NCBI RefSeq assembly: GCF_014205255.1
Contig: NZ_JACHNE010000001.1
Location: 6,634,001 to 6,698,000, forward strand
Direction of reading: 5' to 3'
DNA length: 64,000 nucleotides
DNA from: Streptomyces caelestis
GTDB lineage: Bacteria; Actinomycetota; Actinomycetes; Streptomycetales; Streptomycetaceae
The first letter of the stretch is position 1, and each line of letters begins with the position of its first letter. Of the stretch, positions 26,569 through 35,043 are shown one piece after another. The notes under the pieces are model-generated. The model saw nothing but the letters and a program-made list of their open reading frames with translations. It was not told the origin of the DNA and searched no databases. The position numbers and the translations under genes were made by a program.

Positions 26569-28224
26569 GTGCAGAACGCAGGACAGCTGTCGCGGCGCCA
26601 GATACTCGCCGCCGCCGGCTTCATCGGCCTCGCCACCCTCACCGGCTGCGGCAGCTCAGACGACGGAGGGGACGGGAAGGACCTGTCGAAGAAACAGAAC
26701 GGGGCGATGAAGAACTACCGGGCCGGGCAGCGGTTCAAGGCGGCCGAGCCGCTGTCCTTCTCGGTGCTGCACAACAACAACCCGGTCTACCCCATGAAGG
26801 ACGGCTGGCTGTTCTGGAAGGAACTCACCAAGCGCACCGGCGTGACCCTCGAACCGGTCGACGTCCCGCTGGCCGACTACGAGAAGAAGCGCAGCGTCCT
26901 CATCGGCGCGGGAGACGCTCCCTTCCTGATCCCCAAGACCTACCACCCCTCCGAGGTCGCCTTCGTCTCGTCGGGCGCGATCCTCCCGGTCAGCGACTAC
27001 GTGCACCTGATGCCCAACTTCCGCGAGAAGGTGCGCAAGTGGAAGCTGGAGCCCGAGCTCGACTCGATCCGCCAGTCCGACGGCAGGTACTACCTGCTGC
27101 CCGGACTGCACGAGAAGGTCAAGTCCGGCTACTCGCTGTCCTTCCGCACGGACGTCCTCGACCGCCACGGCCTGAGCCTGCCCACCACCTGGGACGAGGT
27201 GTACGACGTCCTCAAGGCGCTCAAGGAGGAGTACCCCGGCACGTACCCCTTCTCCGACCGCTGGAGCACCAACACCCCGTTCCCCTGCGGCGCCCTGTTC
27301 GGCTACCTCGGCCAGGCCTTCGGCGTCCGGGCCGGATGGAGCTACGACAACATCAGCTTCGACCACAAGGCGCAGAAGTTCGTCTTCACCGGCGCCCAGG
27401 ACGCCTACCGCCAGATGGTCGAGTACCTGCGCAGGCTCGTCGCCGAGAAGCTCATGGACCCCGAGAGCTTCAGCCAGACCGACGACCAGGCCGTGCAGAA
27501 ACTGCTCGCCCAGAAGTCCTACGCGATCAGCGCCAACCCCCAGGAGCTGGTGCAGCACTACCGCTACAACCTGGAGAAGCAGGTCGACGGCGCCAAGATC
27601 GAGATGGTGCCGGTGCCCCTTGGACCGGCCGGCCCGGTCGTGCTCGGCGGCACCCGCCTGGAGAACGGCGTCATGGTCGCCGGCAAGGCCCTCAAGAGCG
27701 ACAGCTTCGTCGCGATGATGCAGTTCCTCGACTGGCTCTGGTACTCGGACGAGGGCCAGAAGTTCTGCAAGTGGGGCGTCGAGGGCGTCACCTACACCGA
27801 GTCCGGCGGCCGGCCCCGGCTGAAGCCCGGCATTTCCCTCATGGGCTCCGACCCGGACGCCGAGAAGGACCTCCAGAAGGACTACGGCTTCTTCAACGGC
27901 GTCTTCACCTACGGCGGCAGCTGGGACCTGGTCTCCTCCTCCTTCAGCCCGGACGAGAAGAGGTTCCAGGACGCGATGACCCAGCGCGAGCAGCTGCCCA
28001 TCGACCCGGCCCACCCGCTCCAGTCCTTCGAGCAGGAACAGGCGACCCTCTGGGACACCCCGCTCAAGGACACCGTCATCCAGAACACCCTCCAGTTCGT
28101 CCTCGGCAAGCGCCCGCTGTCCGAATGGAACGCCTACCTCGCCGAACTGAAGTCGAAGAACATGCAGCAGCTCGTCGACCTGCACAACAAGGCGTACGAG
28201 CGGTTCAAGAAGGAGAACGGGTGA
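26569..28224 (+). CDS. LipO-type oligosaccharide-binding lipoprotein
   Basis: 551 aa, the large solute-binding class that accompanies LplB/LplC. The signal peptide LSRRQILAAAGFIGLATLTGC has a twin-arginine pair and a lipobox ending at Cys, so it is probably a Tat-exported lipoprotein. The body includes FRTDVLDRHGLSLPTTWDEVYDVLKALKEEYPG-like hinge sequence and a C-terminal NAYLAELKSKNMQQLVDLHNKAYERF. GTG 26569 follows AAGGAG. The ligand is likely a hemicellulose- or pectin-derived oligosaccharide, given the CE7, GH42 and GH67 neighbours. Its stop overlaps the next ORF start (GTGA). Confidence 0.93.
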   Translation: MQNAGQLSRRQILAAAGFIGLATLTGCGSSDDGGDGKDLSKKQNGAMKNYRAGQRFKAAEPLSFSVLHNNNPVYPMKDGWLFWKELTKRTGVTLEPVDVPLADYEKKRSVLIGAGDAPFLIPKTYHPSEVAFVSSGAILPVSDYVHLMPNFREKVRKWKLEPELDSIRQSDGRYYLLPGLHEKVKSGYSLSFRTDVLDRHGLSLPTTWDEVYDVLKALKEEYPGTYPFSDRWSTNTPFPCGALFGYLGQAFGVRAGWSYDNISFDHKAQKFVFTGAQDAYRQMVEYLRRLVAEKLMDPESFSQTDDQAVQKLLAQKSYAISANPQELVQHYRYNLEKQVDGAKIEMVPVPLGPAGPVVLGGTRLENGVMVAGKALKSDSFVAMMQFLDWLWYSDEGQKFCKWGVEGVTYTESGGRPRLKPGISLMGSDPDAEKDLQKDYGFFNGVFTYGGSWDLVSSSFSPDEKRFQDAMTQREQLPIDPAHPLQSFEQEQATLWDTPLKDTVIQNTLQFVLGKRPLSEWNAYLAELKSKNMQQLVDLHNKAYERFKKENG

Positions 28225-29081
28225 TCCGCGTCCCCGACGCGCCGACCTGCCACCTGACCGACACCGGGCGACGCCGCCTCGGCACGGCCCGCGTCGACCT
28301 CGCCCCGCGCTGCGACTACCAGGACTCCATGGAGTTCGGGCGCACCCGGCGGCCGGCCGCGGACGCCGGCTGTGTCGACTTCGCCCTGTGCCGTGATTCC
28401 CGGGACTCCGAGGACTTTGGGTGCGCCTGTCGGCGGCTGGTCGCCGGTGTCGGCCGCGTGGATCTCGTGCTGCGTCGCGGCTGCCGGGATTTCGCCGTGC
28501 CTGCGCGCGCCTGTCGGCGGCTGGTCGCCGGTGTCGGCCGCGTGGATCTCGTGCTGCGTCGCGGCTGCCGGGATTTCGCCGTGCGTGCGCGCGCCTGTCG
28601 GCGGCTGGTCGCCGGTGTCGGCCGCGTGGATCTCGTGCTGCGTCGCGGCTGCCGGGATTTCGCCGTGCGTGCGCGCGCCTGTCGGCGGCTGGTCGCCGGT
28701 GTCGGCCGCGTGGATCTCGCCCTGCGCCGGGGCTGCCGGGATTTCGCCGTGCCTGCGCGCGCCTGTCGGCGGCTGGTCGCCGGTGTCGGCCGCGTCGATC
28801 TCGTGCTGCGTCGCGGCTGCCGGGATTTCGCCGTGCCTGCGCGCGCCTGTCGGCGGCTGGTCGCCGGTGTCGGCCGCGTCGATCTCGCCCTGCGCCGGGG
28901 CTACCGGGCCTCCGCCGTGCCTGCGCGCACCCATCAGCCGCTGACCCCCGACGCCGACCGCGGCGCCCCGCCCCCGACCCCGAGCCGCCACGAGGTCAGC
29001 CTCTTCGAACTCACCCCGGTCGCCGACGAGACCCCGCCCTGGTGGGACGAGTGGCGCCTGCACGGCCGGGAGGCGGCATGA
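28221..29081 (+). CDS. Unknown protein built of 28-residue tandem repeats
   Basis: 286 aa, family not recognised. It starts at a GTG overlapping the LipO stop and ends at a TGA overlapping the next ATG, so both junctions are translationally coupled, which supports this frame. The N-terminus (about 45 residues) and the C-terminal about 50 residues (ending SLFELTPVADETPPWWDEWRLHGREAA) are non-repetitive. Between lie six 28-residue copies of CRRLVAGVGRVDLVLRRGCRDFAV plus PARA. Two degenerate copies seem to precede them (RRLGTARVDLAPRCDYQDSM; RRPAADAGCVDFALCRDS). It is very basic, with no signal peptide or membrane segment. A small ancestral gene expanded by repeat amplification is the likeliest history; whether the protein is stable is unknown. 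Confidence 0.55.
   Translation: MIRVPDAPTCHLTDTGRRRLGTARVDLAPRCDYQDSMEFGRTRRPAADAGCVDFALCRDSRDSEDFGCACRRLVAGVGRVDLVLRRGCRDFAVPARACRRLVAGVGRVDLVLRRGCRDFAVRARACRRLVAGVGRVDLVLRRGCRDFAVRARACRRLVAGVGRVDLALRRGCRDFAVPARACRRLVAGVGRVDLVLRRGCRDFAVPARACRRLVAGVGRVDLALRRGYRASAVPARTHQPLTPDADRGAPPPTPSRHEVSLFELTPVADETPPWWDEWRLHGREAA
28428..28931. repeat. 84-bp tandem repeat, six copies
   Basis: Units begin at 28428, 28512, 28596, 28680, 28764 and 28848. Units differ by only a few bases, except the last, which has drifted at its end. Because 84 is a multiple of three, the array stays open in several frames on both strands. Degenerate older units may extend back to about 28270. Near-identity implies recent unequal crossover or slippage, or could reflect assembly expansion. 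Confidence 0.95.
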
Positions 29082-29761
29082 GTACCGTACGTACCTCCGA
29101 CTTCGGCACCGGAGCCCTCTCCCGCGCCTCCGCCCTGATCCACACCGTTCTCACCGTCGAGGCGCTGCTGCTCCTCGCCGCCTCCCCGGGCCTGGCCGGA
29201 CTGCTCCTGGTCGGTCCCGACCCCGCCAACCTCCCCCTGGCGGCCCTGTGCCTCCTGCCCGTCGGGCCGGCCCTGTCCGCCGCCCTCTACGCCCTGCACC
29301 ACCGCAGCCGCGACCTCACCGAACTGCACCCGGCCCGGGCCTTCCTGCGCGGCTGGCGACTCAACGCCGTACCGGCGCTGAAGCTGTGGGCACCCCTGCT
29401 GGCCTGGCTGACGGTCATCACCTTCACCCTGACCCACTTCTCCGCCACCGGCCTGCCCGGCTGGTGGGCGCTGCTGCTCGCGGCGATCGGCGCCGGCTCC
29501 CTTCTCTGGGGCGCGCACGCCCTCGTCCTCACCTCGCTGTTCGCCTTCCGCGCCCGGGACACCGCCCGCCTCGCCGGGTACTTCCTGTTCCGGCACGGCC
29601 GCGCCACCCTCGCCGCGGCCTCCCTGCTCGTCCTGGCGGCAGCGCTGACGGCCCTGCTGACCGAGGCCCTGCCCGCCCTGCTGGCCGCCCCGCTGCTGCT
29701 GTCCCTGCTGCACGGCAGCCGCGCGGTGATCACCGAGACCCAGGAGGACTTCACGGCATGA
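29078..29761 (+). CDS. DUF624 (YesL-like) membrane protein
   Basis: 227 aa with about six membrane segments. It starts like YesL-type DUF624 proteins (GALSRASALIHTVLTVEALLLLAASPGL) and has ELHPARAFLRGWRLNAVPALKLWAPL after the second segment. In Bacillus these proteins occur beside LplABC-like transporters for pectin and hemicellulose fragments, and their exact role is unknown. ATG overlaps the stop of the repeat ORF and its own stop overlaps the GH42 start (both ATGA), so it belongs to a tightly coupled operon. Confidence 0.85.
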   Translation: MSTVRTSDFGTGALSRASALIHTVLTVEALLLLAASPGLAGLLLVGPDPANLPLAALCLLPVGPALSAALYALHHRSRDLTELHPARAFLRGWRLNAVPALKLWAPLLAWLTVITFTLTHFSATGLPGWWALLLAAIGAGSLLWGAHALVLTSLFAFRARDTARLAGYFLFRHGRATLAAASLLVLAAALTALLTEALPALLAAPLLLSLLHGSRAVITETQEDFTA

Positions 29762-31812
29762 CCGCGCCCCGCACGCCGAGGATCCCGTACGGCGGTGACT
29801 ACAACCCCGAGCAGTGGCCCGGGACCGTCTGGGGCGACGACCACCGCCTGTTCACCCAGGCCGGCATCGACACCCTGACCGTCGGCGTGTTCACCTGGTC
29901 CCTGACCCAACCGGCCCCGGACACCTACGACTTCACGGTCCTGGACCGCATCCTGGACCGTGCCGCAGCAGAGCACCGTCAGGTCTGTCTGGCCACCGGC
30001 ACCGCCGCCCTCCCGCCCTGGCTCGCCAAACGGCACCCCGAGGTCAACCGCACCGACTTCGAGGGCCGCCGCCACCGCTACGGCCAGCGCCACAACTTCT
30101 GCCCCAGCGCACCGGCGTACCGCGAGCACGCCACCGCACTGGCCTCCCGCCTCGCCGAACGGTACGCCGACCACCCCGCCCTGCTCGCCTGGCACGTCAA
30201 CAACGAGTACGGCGGCGTCTGTTACTGCGAGCTGTGCGCCGAGGCGTTCCGCGCGTGGCTCCGCGACCGGCACGGCACCCTCGACGCCCTCAACGACGCC
30301 TGGTGGACCACCTTCTGGTCCCATCGCTACACCGACTGGGACCAGATCGAGCCGCCGAACGCCCTCACCGAGCACTGGCGCGGACCCGACCACACCGCCT
30401 TCCAGGGCATCACCCTCGACTACTTCCGCTTCACCACCGACGCCCTCCTCGGCTGCTTCCTGGCCGAGAAGGAGGTGATCCGCGCCCACGACCCCGACAC
30501 ACCCGTCACCACCAACTTCATGGGCACCTTTCGCCCCCTCGACTACCACCGCTGGGCGCCCCACCTCGACTTCGCCTCCTGGGACAGCTACCCGCCCCTC
30601 GACGCCCCGCCGACCCGCCCCGCCCTCGCCCACGACCTGATGCGCGGCCTGAAGGACGGCGCCCCCTTCTGGCTGATGGAGCAGACGCCGTCGACGACGG
30701 CCTGCCGGGACGTCAACCCGCTCCGGCGTCCCGGCGAGCTCCGCCTCGCCACCTTCCAGGCCATCGCCCACGGCGCCGACGCCGCTCTCTACTTCCAGAT
30801 GCGCGCCTCACGGGGCGCCTGCGAGAAGTACCACGGGGCGGTCATCGGCCACGCGGGCCGCGACGACACCCGGGTCTTCCGCGAAGTGGCCGCACTGGGA
30901 CGGGAGCTGGAGTCCCTGGGCGACCGGACCCTCGGCGCCCGCACCCCGGCCCGCACGGCCCTCCTCTTCGACTGGGACAGCTGGTGGGCCCTGGAGATCT
31001 CCGACGGCCCGTCCCGGCTGGTCAGATACCCGGACGTGGTCCACGCCTACTACCGGGCCGCCCGCGAGGCCGGCGCCGACGTGGACGTGATCCCGCAGAC
31101 CGCCGACCTCACGCCCTACGACGTGGTGCTCGCCCCCGCCCTCCACATGGTCAAGGGCGACCTCGCCACCCGCCTCGAAGAAGTGGCCGCACGCGGCGGC
31201 ACGGTCCTGGCCACCTTCCTCTCCGGCCGCGTCGACGAACACGACCGCGCCTTCCTCACCGACGTTCCCGGCCCGCTCGCACCGCTGATGGGCATCCGCG
31301 TGGACGAATGGGACGCCCGCCCACCGGAGTTCACTCAACCGATCCCCGAACTGCCCGCCGAAGCACGGCTGGTCTTCGAGATCGTGCTGCCGCAAGGCGC
31401 CGAACCGGTCGCCACCTACGGCACCGACTTCTACGCGGGCACCCCCGCCGTCACCCGCAACCGCTTCGGCGACGGCGAGGGCTGGTACGTCGCCACCGCC
31501 CTCGACCAGCCGGGCGTCGACGAGGTCGTCCGCCGCGTCCTGGCCCGCCACGACCTGCTCGGCCCCTACACCGACCACCCCGCGGTGGAGACCGCCACCC
31601 GTGTCGCCCCCGACGGCACCCGCCTCCTCTTCCTCCTCAACCACGCCCCCGAACCGGCCCGCCTGGCCGCCCACACCACCGCCACCGACCTGCTCACCGG
31701 CAAACGGGTCGAGCAGGGCGACCCCTTGGTCCTCGATCCCCTGGGCGTGGCGATCCTTCAGTGGACGCGGCGCCCTCGCTCGTCCGGTACCCCCGACTTG
31801 CGGAAGAAGTAG
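29758..31812 (+). CDS. GH42 beta-galactosidase
   Basis: 684 aa, the normal GH42 length. The start IPYGGDYNPEQWP is diagnostic. The acid/base Glu is in WHVNNEYGG and the nucleophile Glu in FWLMEQTPS. Cys residues in CYCELCAE suggest the zinc site found in many GH42 enzymes. No signal peptide, so it acts in the cytosol on imported galactosides. An arabinosidase side activity is possible. Start ATG overlaps the DUF624 stop. The last 55 bp overlap the end of the convergent GH67 gene, so the tail RRPRSSGTPDLRKK is read from antisense GH67 sequence. Confidence 0.93.
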   Translation: MTAPRTPRIPYGGDYNPEQWPGTVWGDDHRLFTQAGIDTLTVGVFTWSLTQPAPDTYDFTVLDRILDRAAAEHRQVCLATGTAALPPWLAKRHPEVNRTDFEGRRHRYGQRHNFCPSAPAYREHATALASRLAERYADHPALLAWHVNNEYGGVCYCELCAEAFRAWLRDRHGTLDALNDAWWTTFWSHRYTDWDQIEPPNALTEHWRGPDHTAFQGITLDYFRFTTDALLGCFLAEKEVIRAHDPDTPVTTNFMGTFRPLDYHRWAPHLDFASWDSYPPLDAPPTRPALAHDLMRGLKDGAPFWLMEQTPSTTACRDVNPLRRPGELRLATFQAIAHGADAALYFQMRASRGACEKYHGAVIGHAGRDDTRVFREVAALGRELESLGDRTLGARTPARTALLFDWDSWWALEISDGPSRLVRYPDVVHAYYRAAREAGADVDVIPQTADLTPYDVVLAPALHMVKGDLATRLEEVAARGGTVLATFLSGRVDEHDRAFLTDVPGPLAPLMGIRVDEWDARPPEFTQPIPELPAEARLVFEIVLPQGAEPVATYGTDFYAGTPAVTRNRFGDGEGWYVATALDQPGVDEVVRRVLARHDLLGPYTDHPAVETATRVAPDGTRLLFLLNHAPEPARLAAHTTATDLLTGKRVEQGDPLVLDPLGVAILQWTRRPRSSGTPDLRKK

Positions 31813-33743
31813 CTGTTGATCTGGTCGCGCCACTCGCGGGCGCTGCGGAGCTGCTCCTCGTACCGCTCCGCCACCCGGGCGTGCCGCCCCGGCTCGACCA
31901 GGTCCGCGAGGCCCGCCCACACCCGGCGGGCCTCCTCTACTTCCGCCACGCCCTCGAAGTGCGTGTCGTAGATGTGCTGGATCACCGTCTTGCCGCTGTG
32001 AAGTGTGTGCCCGTAGGACACGTGGTGGAAGAACAACAGCAGCTCGTCGGGGCAGGTGCCCGGCGACTCGTACAGCTCGGCCCACGGCTTGGCGTACTGC
32101 CCGGCGTACCCGGTGCCGGTCGCCACACTGCGGTCGACGCCGATGCCGTCCCGGTCGGCGAAGTGGTAGGTGCCCCAGGGGCTGTACTCGTAGCCGTCGA
32201 CGTTCGGCCCGTAGTGGTGGCCCGGCTGCACCATCCATCCCACGCCGAGCGGAGCGGTGTACTTCTCGTACGTCCGCCACGAGCCGTCGAGCACCGCGTG
32301 CAGCCCGTCGGACAAGCGCTCCGGGGCCTTGGGGAAGGTCAGCCCGATCCACTCGTCGAGCACCTCACGCGGCTCGGCGTCCGGCCGCCAGGCGAGCCGT
32401 CCGAAGGTGTACAGGTTGGCCTGGGCGAGGGGATGCCCGGTCCAGAACGGATCGTCACCGGCGTTGGACACGCCGACCAGCCCGCCCCGCGCCCGTTCCC
32501 CCACGGACGACTCCGGGTCGTGCCGGAACCGCAGCACCTCGCTCCACATCGGCCCCAGCCAGCAGACGTGCCGCTGCTGCCCGGTGTACTCCTGGGTGAC
32601 CTGCACCTCCACCGCCAGCCGGGTGCGCGGCATCGCGCCGATCAGCGGCGAGACCGGCTCGCGCACCTGGAAGTCCATCGGCCCGTGCTTCACCTGGAGC
32701 ACCGCGTCGGCCGCGAACTCGCCGTCCAGCGGCACGAAGTGGTCGTACGCGGCCCGGGCCCGGTCCGTCGTGCGGTCACGCCAGTCCTGACGGTGGTCGT
32801 AGACGAACGCCCGCCAGTGGACGGTGCCGCCGTACGGCCCCACAGCGGCGGCCAGCAGGTTCGCCCCGTCGGCGTGACTGCGGCCGTACGCGAACGGGCC
32901 CGGCTGGCCCTCCGAGTCGGCCTTCACCACGTACCCGCCGAAGTCGGGGATCGCCTCGTACACCCGCCGTGTCGCCGTGGCCCACCAACCCCGCACCGCC
33001 TCGTCCAGCGGATCGGCCGTGGGAAGTCCGCCGAGCACCACCGGCGCGGCGAAGGACACGGACAGGTGTGTGCGGACCCCATAAGGCCGCAGCACATCGG
33101 CGATCGCGGCCACTTCACCGATCCGATCGGTCAGCAGGTGCGCCTCGGTCTCGTGCACGTTGACGTTGTTGACGGCGACCGCGTTGATCCCGCACGCCGC
33201 CAGCAGCCTGCCGTACGCCCGCACCCGCTCCAGGTCGCCGCGCGCCCGCCCGTCCTCCCAGAACAGCGAGCCGCCCGCGTACCCCCGCTCCACCTGGCCC
33301 ATGACCGGGTGCACGGCGACGTTGTCCCAGTGGTCCAGCATGCGCAGGGCGAGCGCGGGGCGATGCGTCTCCCGCGCCCACGCGCCGGTGAACGCCGCCT
33401 CGCCGAGCCGCACGACGTGGAACAGCCCGTACAGCAGCCCCCGTCCGCACGTTGCGGTGACGGTCGTCGTGCCGCCCTCACGCGCGCATGTGAAGCCCTC
33501 CTCGCCGAGGCCCTCTCCGCCGAGGTCGAGGACCAGGTCGTACGCGCCCTCGCCCGGCTGGGCGTCCCGTACGACCCGGCCCCCGAACCGTCGGCAGGCC
33601 TCCGCCACCTCCCCGTGCACCGTCTCCGCCGGCGGACCCGATCCACGGATCAGCGTCCGCCGGCCGCCGACCGCCCGGAAGGCGGCGGGCGGCAGCCAGG
33701 CCGGGTCGACCCCCTCGGGCAGGACGGGCACGGGAAGCGGCAT
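31758..33743 (-). CDS. GH67 alpha-glucuronidase
   Basis: 661 aa, full family length. The conserved catalytic region has KADSEGQPGPFAYGRSHADGAN, VQVKHGPMDFQVREPVSPLIG-like sequence (catalytic Asp and Glu) and EVQVTQEYTGQQRHVCWLGP. GH67 removes 4-O-methylglucuronic acid from the non-reducing end of xylo-oligosaccharides. No signal peptide, so it is cytosolic and needs uptake of aldouronic acids. ATG 33743 has GGGGG about 6 bases upstream and lies 20 bp after the GH92 remnant on the same strand. Overlaps GH42 by 55 bp tail to tail. Confidence 0.94.
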   Translation of the reverse strand: MPLPVPVLPEGVDPAWLPPAAFRAVGGRRTLIRGSGPPAETVHGEVAEACRRFGGRVVRDAQPGEGAYDLVLDLGGEGLGEEGFTCAREGGTTTVTATCGRGLLYGLFHVVRLGEAAFTGAWARETHRPALALRMLDHWDNVAVHPVMGQVERGYAGGSLFWEDGRARGDLERVRAYGRLLAACGINAVAVNNVNVHETEAHLLTDRIGEVAAIADVLRPYGVRTHLSVSFAAPVVLGGLPTADPLDEAVRGWWATATRRVYEAIPDFGGYVVKADSEGQPGPFAYGRSHADGANLLAAAVGPYGGTVHWRAFVYDHRQDWRDRTTDRARAAYDHFVPLDGEFAADAVLQVKHGPMDFQVREPVSPLIGAMPRTRLAVEVQVTQEYTGQQRHVCWLGPMWSEVLRFRHDPESSVGERARGGLVGVSNAGDDPFWTGHPLAQANLYTFGRLAWRPDAEPREVLDEWIGLTFPKAPERLSDGLHAVLDGSWRTYEKYTAPLGVGWMVQPGHHYGPNVDGYEYSPWGTYHFADRDGIGVDRSVATGTGYAGQYAKPWAELYESPGTCPDELLLFFHHVSYGHTLHSGKTVIQHIYDTHFEGVAEVEEARRVWAGLADLVEPGRHARVAERYEEQLRSAREWRDQINSYFFRKSGVPDERGRRVH

Positions 33744-33763
33744 GGGACCCCCAACTCGGCTGC

Positions 33764-34699
33764 TCAGGCGAGCAGTTCGACCTCCGCCGGCGTGCCCTCG
33801 CCGTCGAGGACCAGGCGGTACTTCTCGTACGTACCCGGTGGCCTCACGATGAACGCGCGTGTCTGTCCGTCCCACGCGAAGGACTCCCCGGAGCGCCGGT
33901 CCAGCGTCTGCCAGGCCGTCCCGCCGGACGAGCGCTGGAGTGTCCAGCCGCTCGGCGCCATCGCCCGGTCCGACGACGACGTCAGCGTGTACGGGACCGC
34001 CCTGGCGCGGTCGGCGACCGGCAGTTCCACGGACGTCACTGCCGCGTCCGTCGCCGACGTGTCGTGGAACGGGGCGCCCTCACCGTGGAGTACGTCCGCG
34101 CGGGGCGCCGGCACCTCGTCGTCCTGCGTGATCGACACCGGCGCGGCGTGCCTGCCCGTGCCCCAGGACGACGGCCGCGGGCCCATGTCGAATCCAGCGC
34201 ACCGCCCTTGGCGAGCAGCGAGTGGGGGAGTGAGGCCTTCGTCCACGTCCGGCCGGTTGACCTCCAGCCCCTGCACGTACACGTTCTTCGCGCCGTTCCT
34301 GGGCGCCTTCACCTGATTCTCCGAGGAAAGGTACTGGTCCTTCGTCGTACCCGCCGAGGTACAGCCGCTGCCTCACACCCGCCGGGTGCTCGGTGCCGAC
34401 TGGGGCGTGAAGGAGACCGCGACCACCGGCGCCACCAAGGCCGCTCTGGTCGAGACGGGCCGTAAACACGGACCCGAGGCGCCGGGGCCCGTGTCGACGG
34501 TGTTCAGCCAGTCCGGAACCGGGTCGTCCGACTCGAAAGAGGACGCGAACCTCCGCTCGGCCTCCTCGGGGGCTTCGGGCAGTGCGACCGCAACCCCCGG
34601 GGCCCCAGGGCCAGAGCGAGGGCGGCCGCCGACACGACCGCCGAACCCCCTCTGTGCCGAGCTTTCCGCTGCGTCTGCGGGTACCCTCCCTGCGCAGTG
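33764..34699 (-). pseudogene. Remnant of a secreted GH92 alpha-mannosidase
   Basis: Only the two ends of a gene that is normally 3-4 kb remain. The C-terminal part (33764-34312) reads KNVYVQGLEVN, then FDMGPRPSSWGTG, then an F5/8-type-C-like module ending ERDYRLVLDG-like sequence and AEVELLA, as at the end of Streptomyces GH92 proteins. The N-terminal part (about 34440-34690) shows a signal-peptide-like stretch (RKARHRGGSAVVSAAALALALG) and, after a frameshift, FASSFESDDPVPDWLNTVDTG, a known N-terminal motif of this group. The catalytic middle is gone and the original start is not visible. The family assignment is from remembered motifs. Confidence 0.6.
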
Positions 34700-34711
34700 G
34701 ACAACGTTGTC
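34700..34711 (-). promoter_or_regulatory. LacI-type operator before the GH92 remnant and GH67 gene
   Basis: GACAACGTTGTC is a perfect 12-bp palindrome with a central CG, the usual form of LacI-family operators. It sits just upstream of the decayed GH92 reading frame and may still govern GH67, which is 20 bp behind that remnant. The 34313-35043 gap also holds the GH92 N-terminal remains and the ngcE promoter; no other gene was found in it. Confidence 0.6.
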
Positions 34712-34902
34712 AAAATCGGCGGTCAAGGACCAGCAGTTGCCTAAGTGCCGGGGGAGTGTCAAGGGCGTTGGTTGTGGCATTCGGAGGCGGCGACCGGGAT
34801 TTTTCCGCCGGGGAACAGACCGAGCGCTCGAGTTTCCGCGAGGTCTCAACTCGGATAAGACCCACGGCCAACCCTGTGTTCGATGTTGATCCGCTGACGG
34901 GA

Positions 34903-34918
34903 AGTGGACTATACCTGT
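34903..34918 (+). promoter_or_regulatory. DasR-responsive element (dre) upstream of ngcE
   Basis: AGTGGACTATACCTGT matches the dre consensus AGTGGTCTAGACCACT at 12 of 16 positions by hand count and keeps its TGG-CTA-ACC core. It lies about 125 bp before ngcE. DasR is the GntR-family repressor of GlcNAc and chitin genes, relieved by glucosamine phosphates, so control of a chitin-oligosaccharide importer fits. Confidence 0.7.
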
Positions 34919-34973
34919 CGGACGATTCACACGAGCCGCACGTCATCACCCGCACTTTCCTGCACGACCCAGC

Positions 34974-35002
34974 TTGACCCGATCGCGGTGCCGGGAAGAA
35001 TC
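34974..35002 (+). promoter_or_regulatory. Putative ngcE promoter
   Basis: TTGACC (34974-34979) and AGAATC (34997-35002) are 17 bp apart, a fair match to a vegetative Streptomyces promoter. The predicted start point is near 35009, giving a leader of about 35 bases. Confidence 0.45.
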
Positions 35003-35043
35003 CCGTTCACCGCCTGAGTCCTGGAGAAGGCGAGGACTTGAGC

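Noticed and set aside
28428..28931. CRISPR array
   Set aside because: Units are contiguous 84-bp copies without unique spacers; no cas genes in the window.
28134..29063. Antisense repeat ORF (ADTGDQPPTGA-type repeats) over the 84-bp array
   Set aside because: An 84-bp unit keeps every frame open. Only the plus-strand frame has start and stop coupled to the neighbouring genes.
29814..34316. A 1500-codon plus-strand open frame across GH42 and GH67
   Set aside because: Shadow frame of high-GC coding sequence: Arg/Pro/His-rich, no domains, while GH42 and GH67 explain both strands with catalytic motifs.
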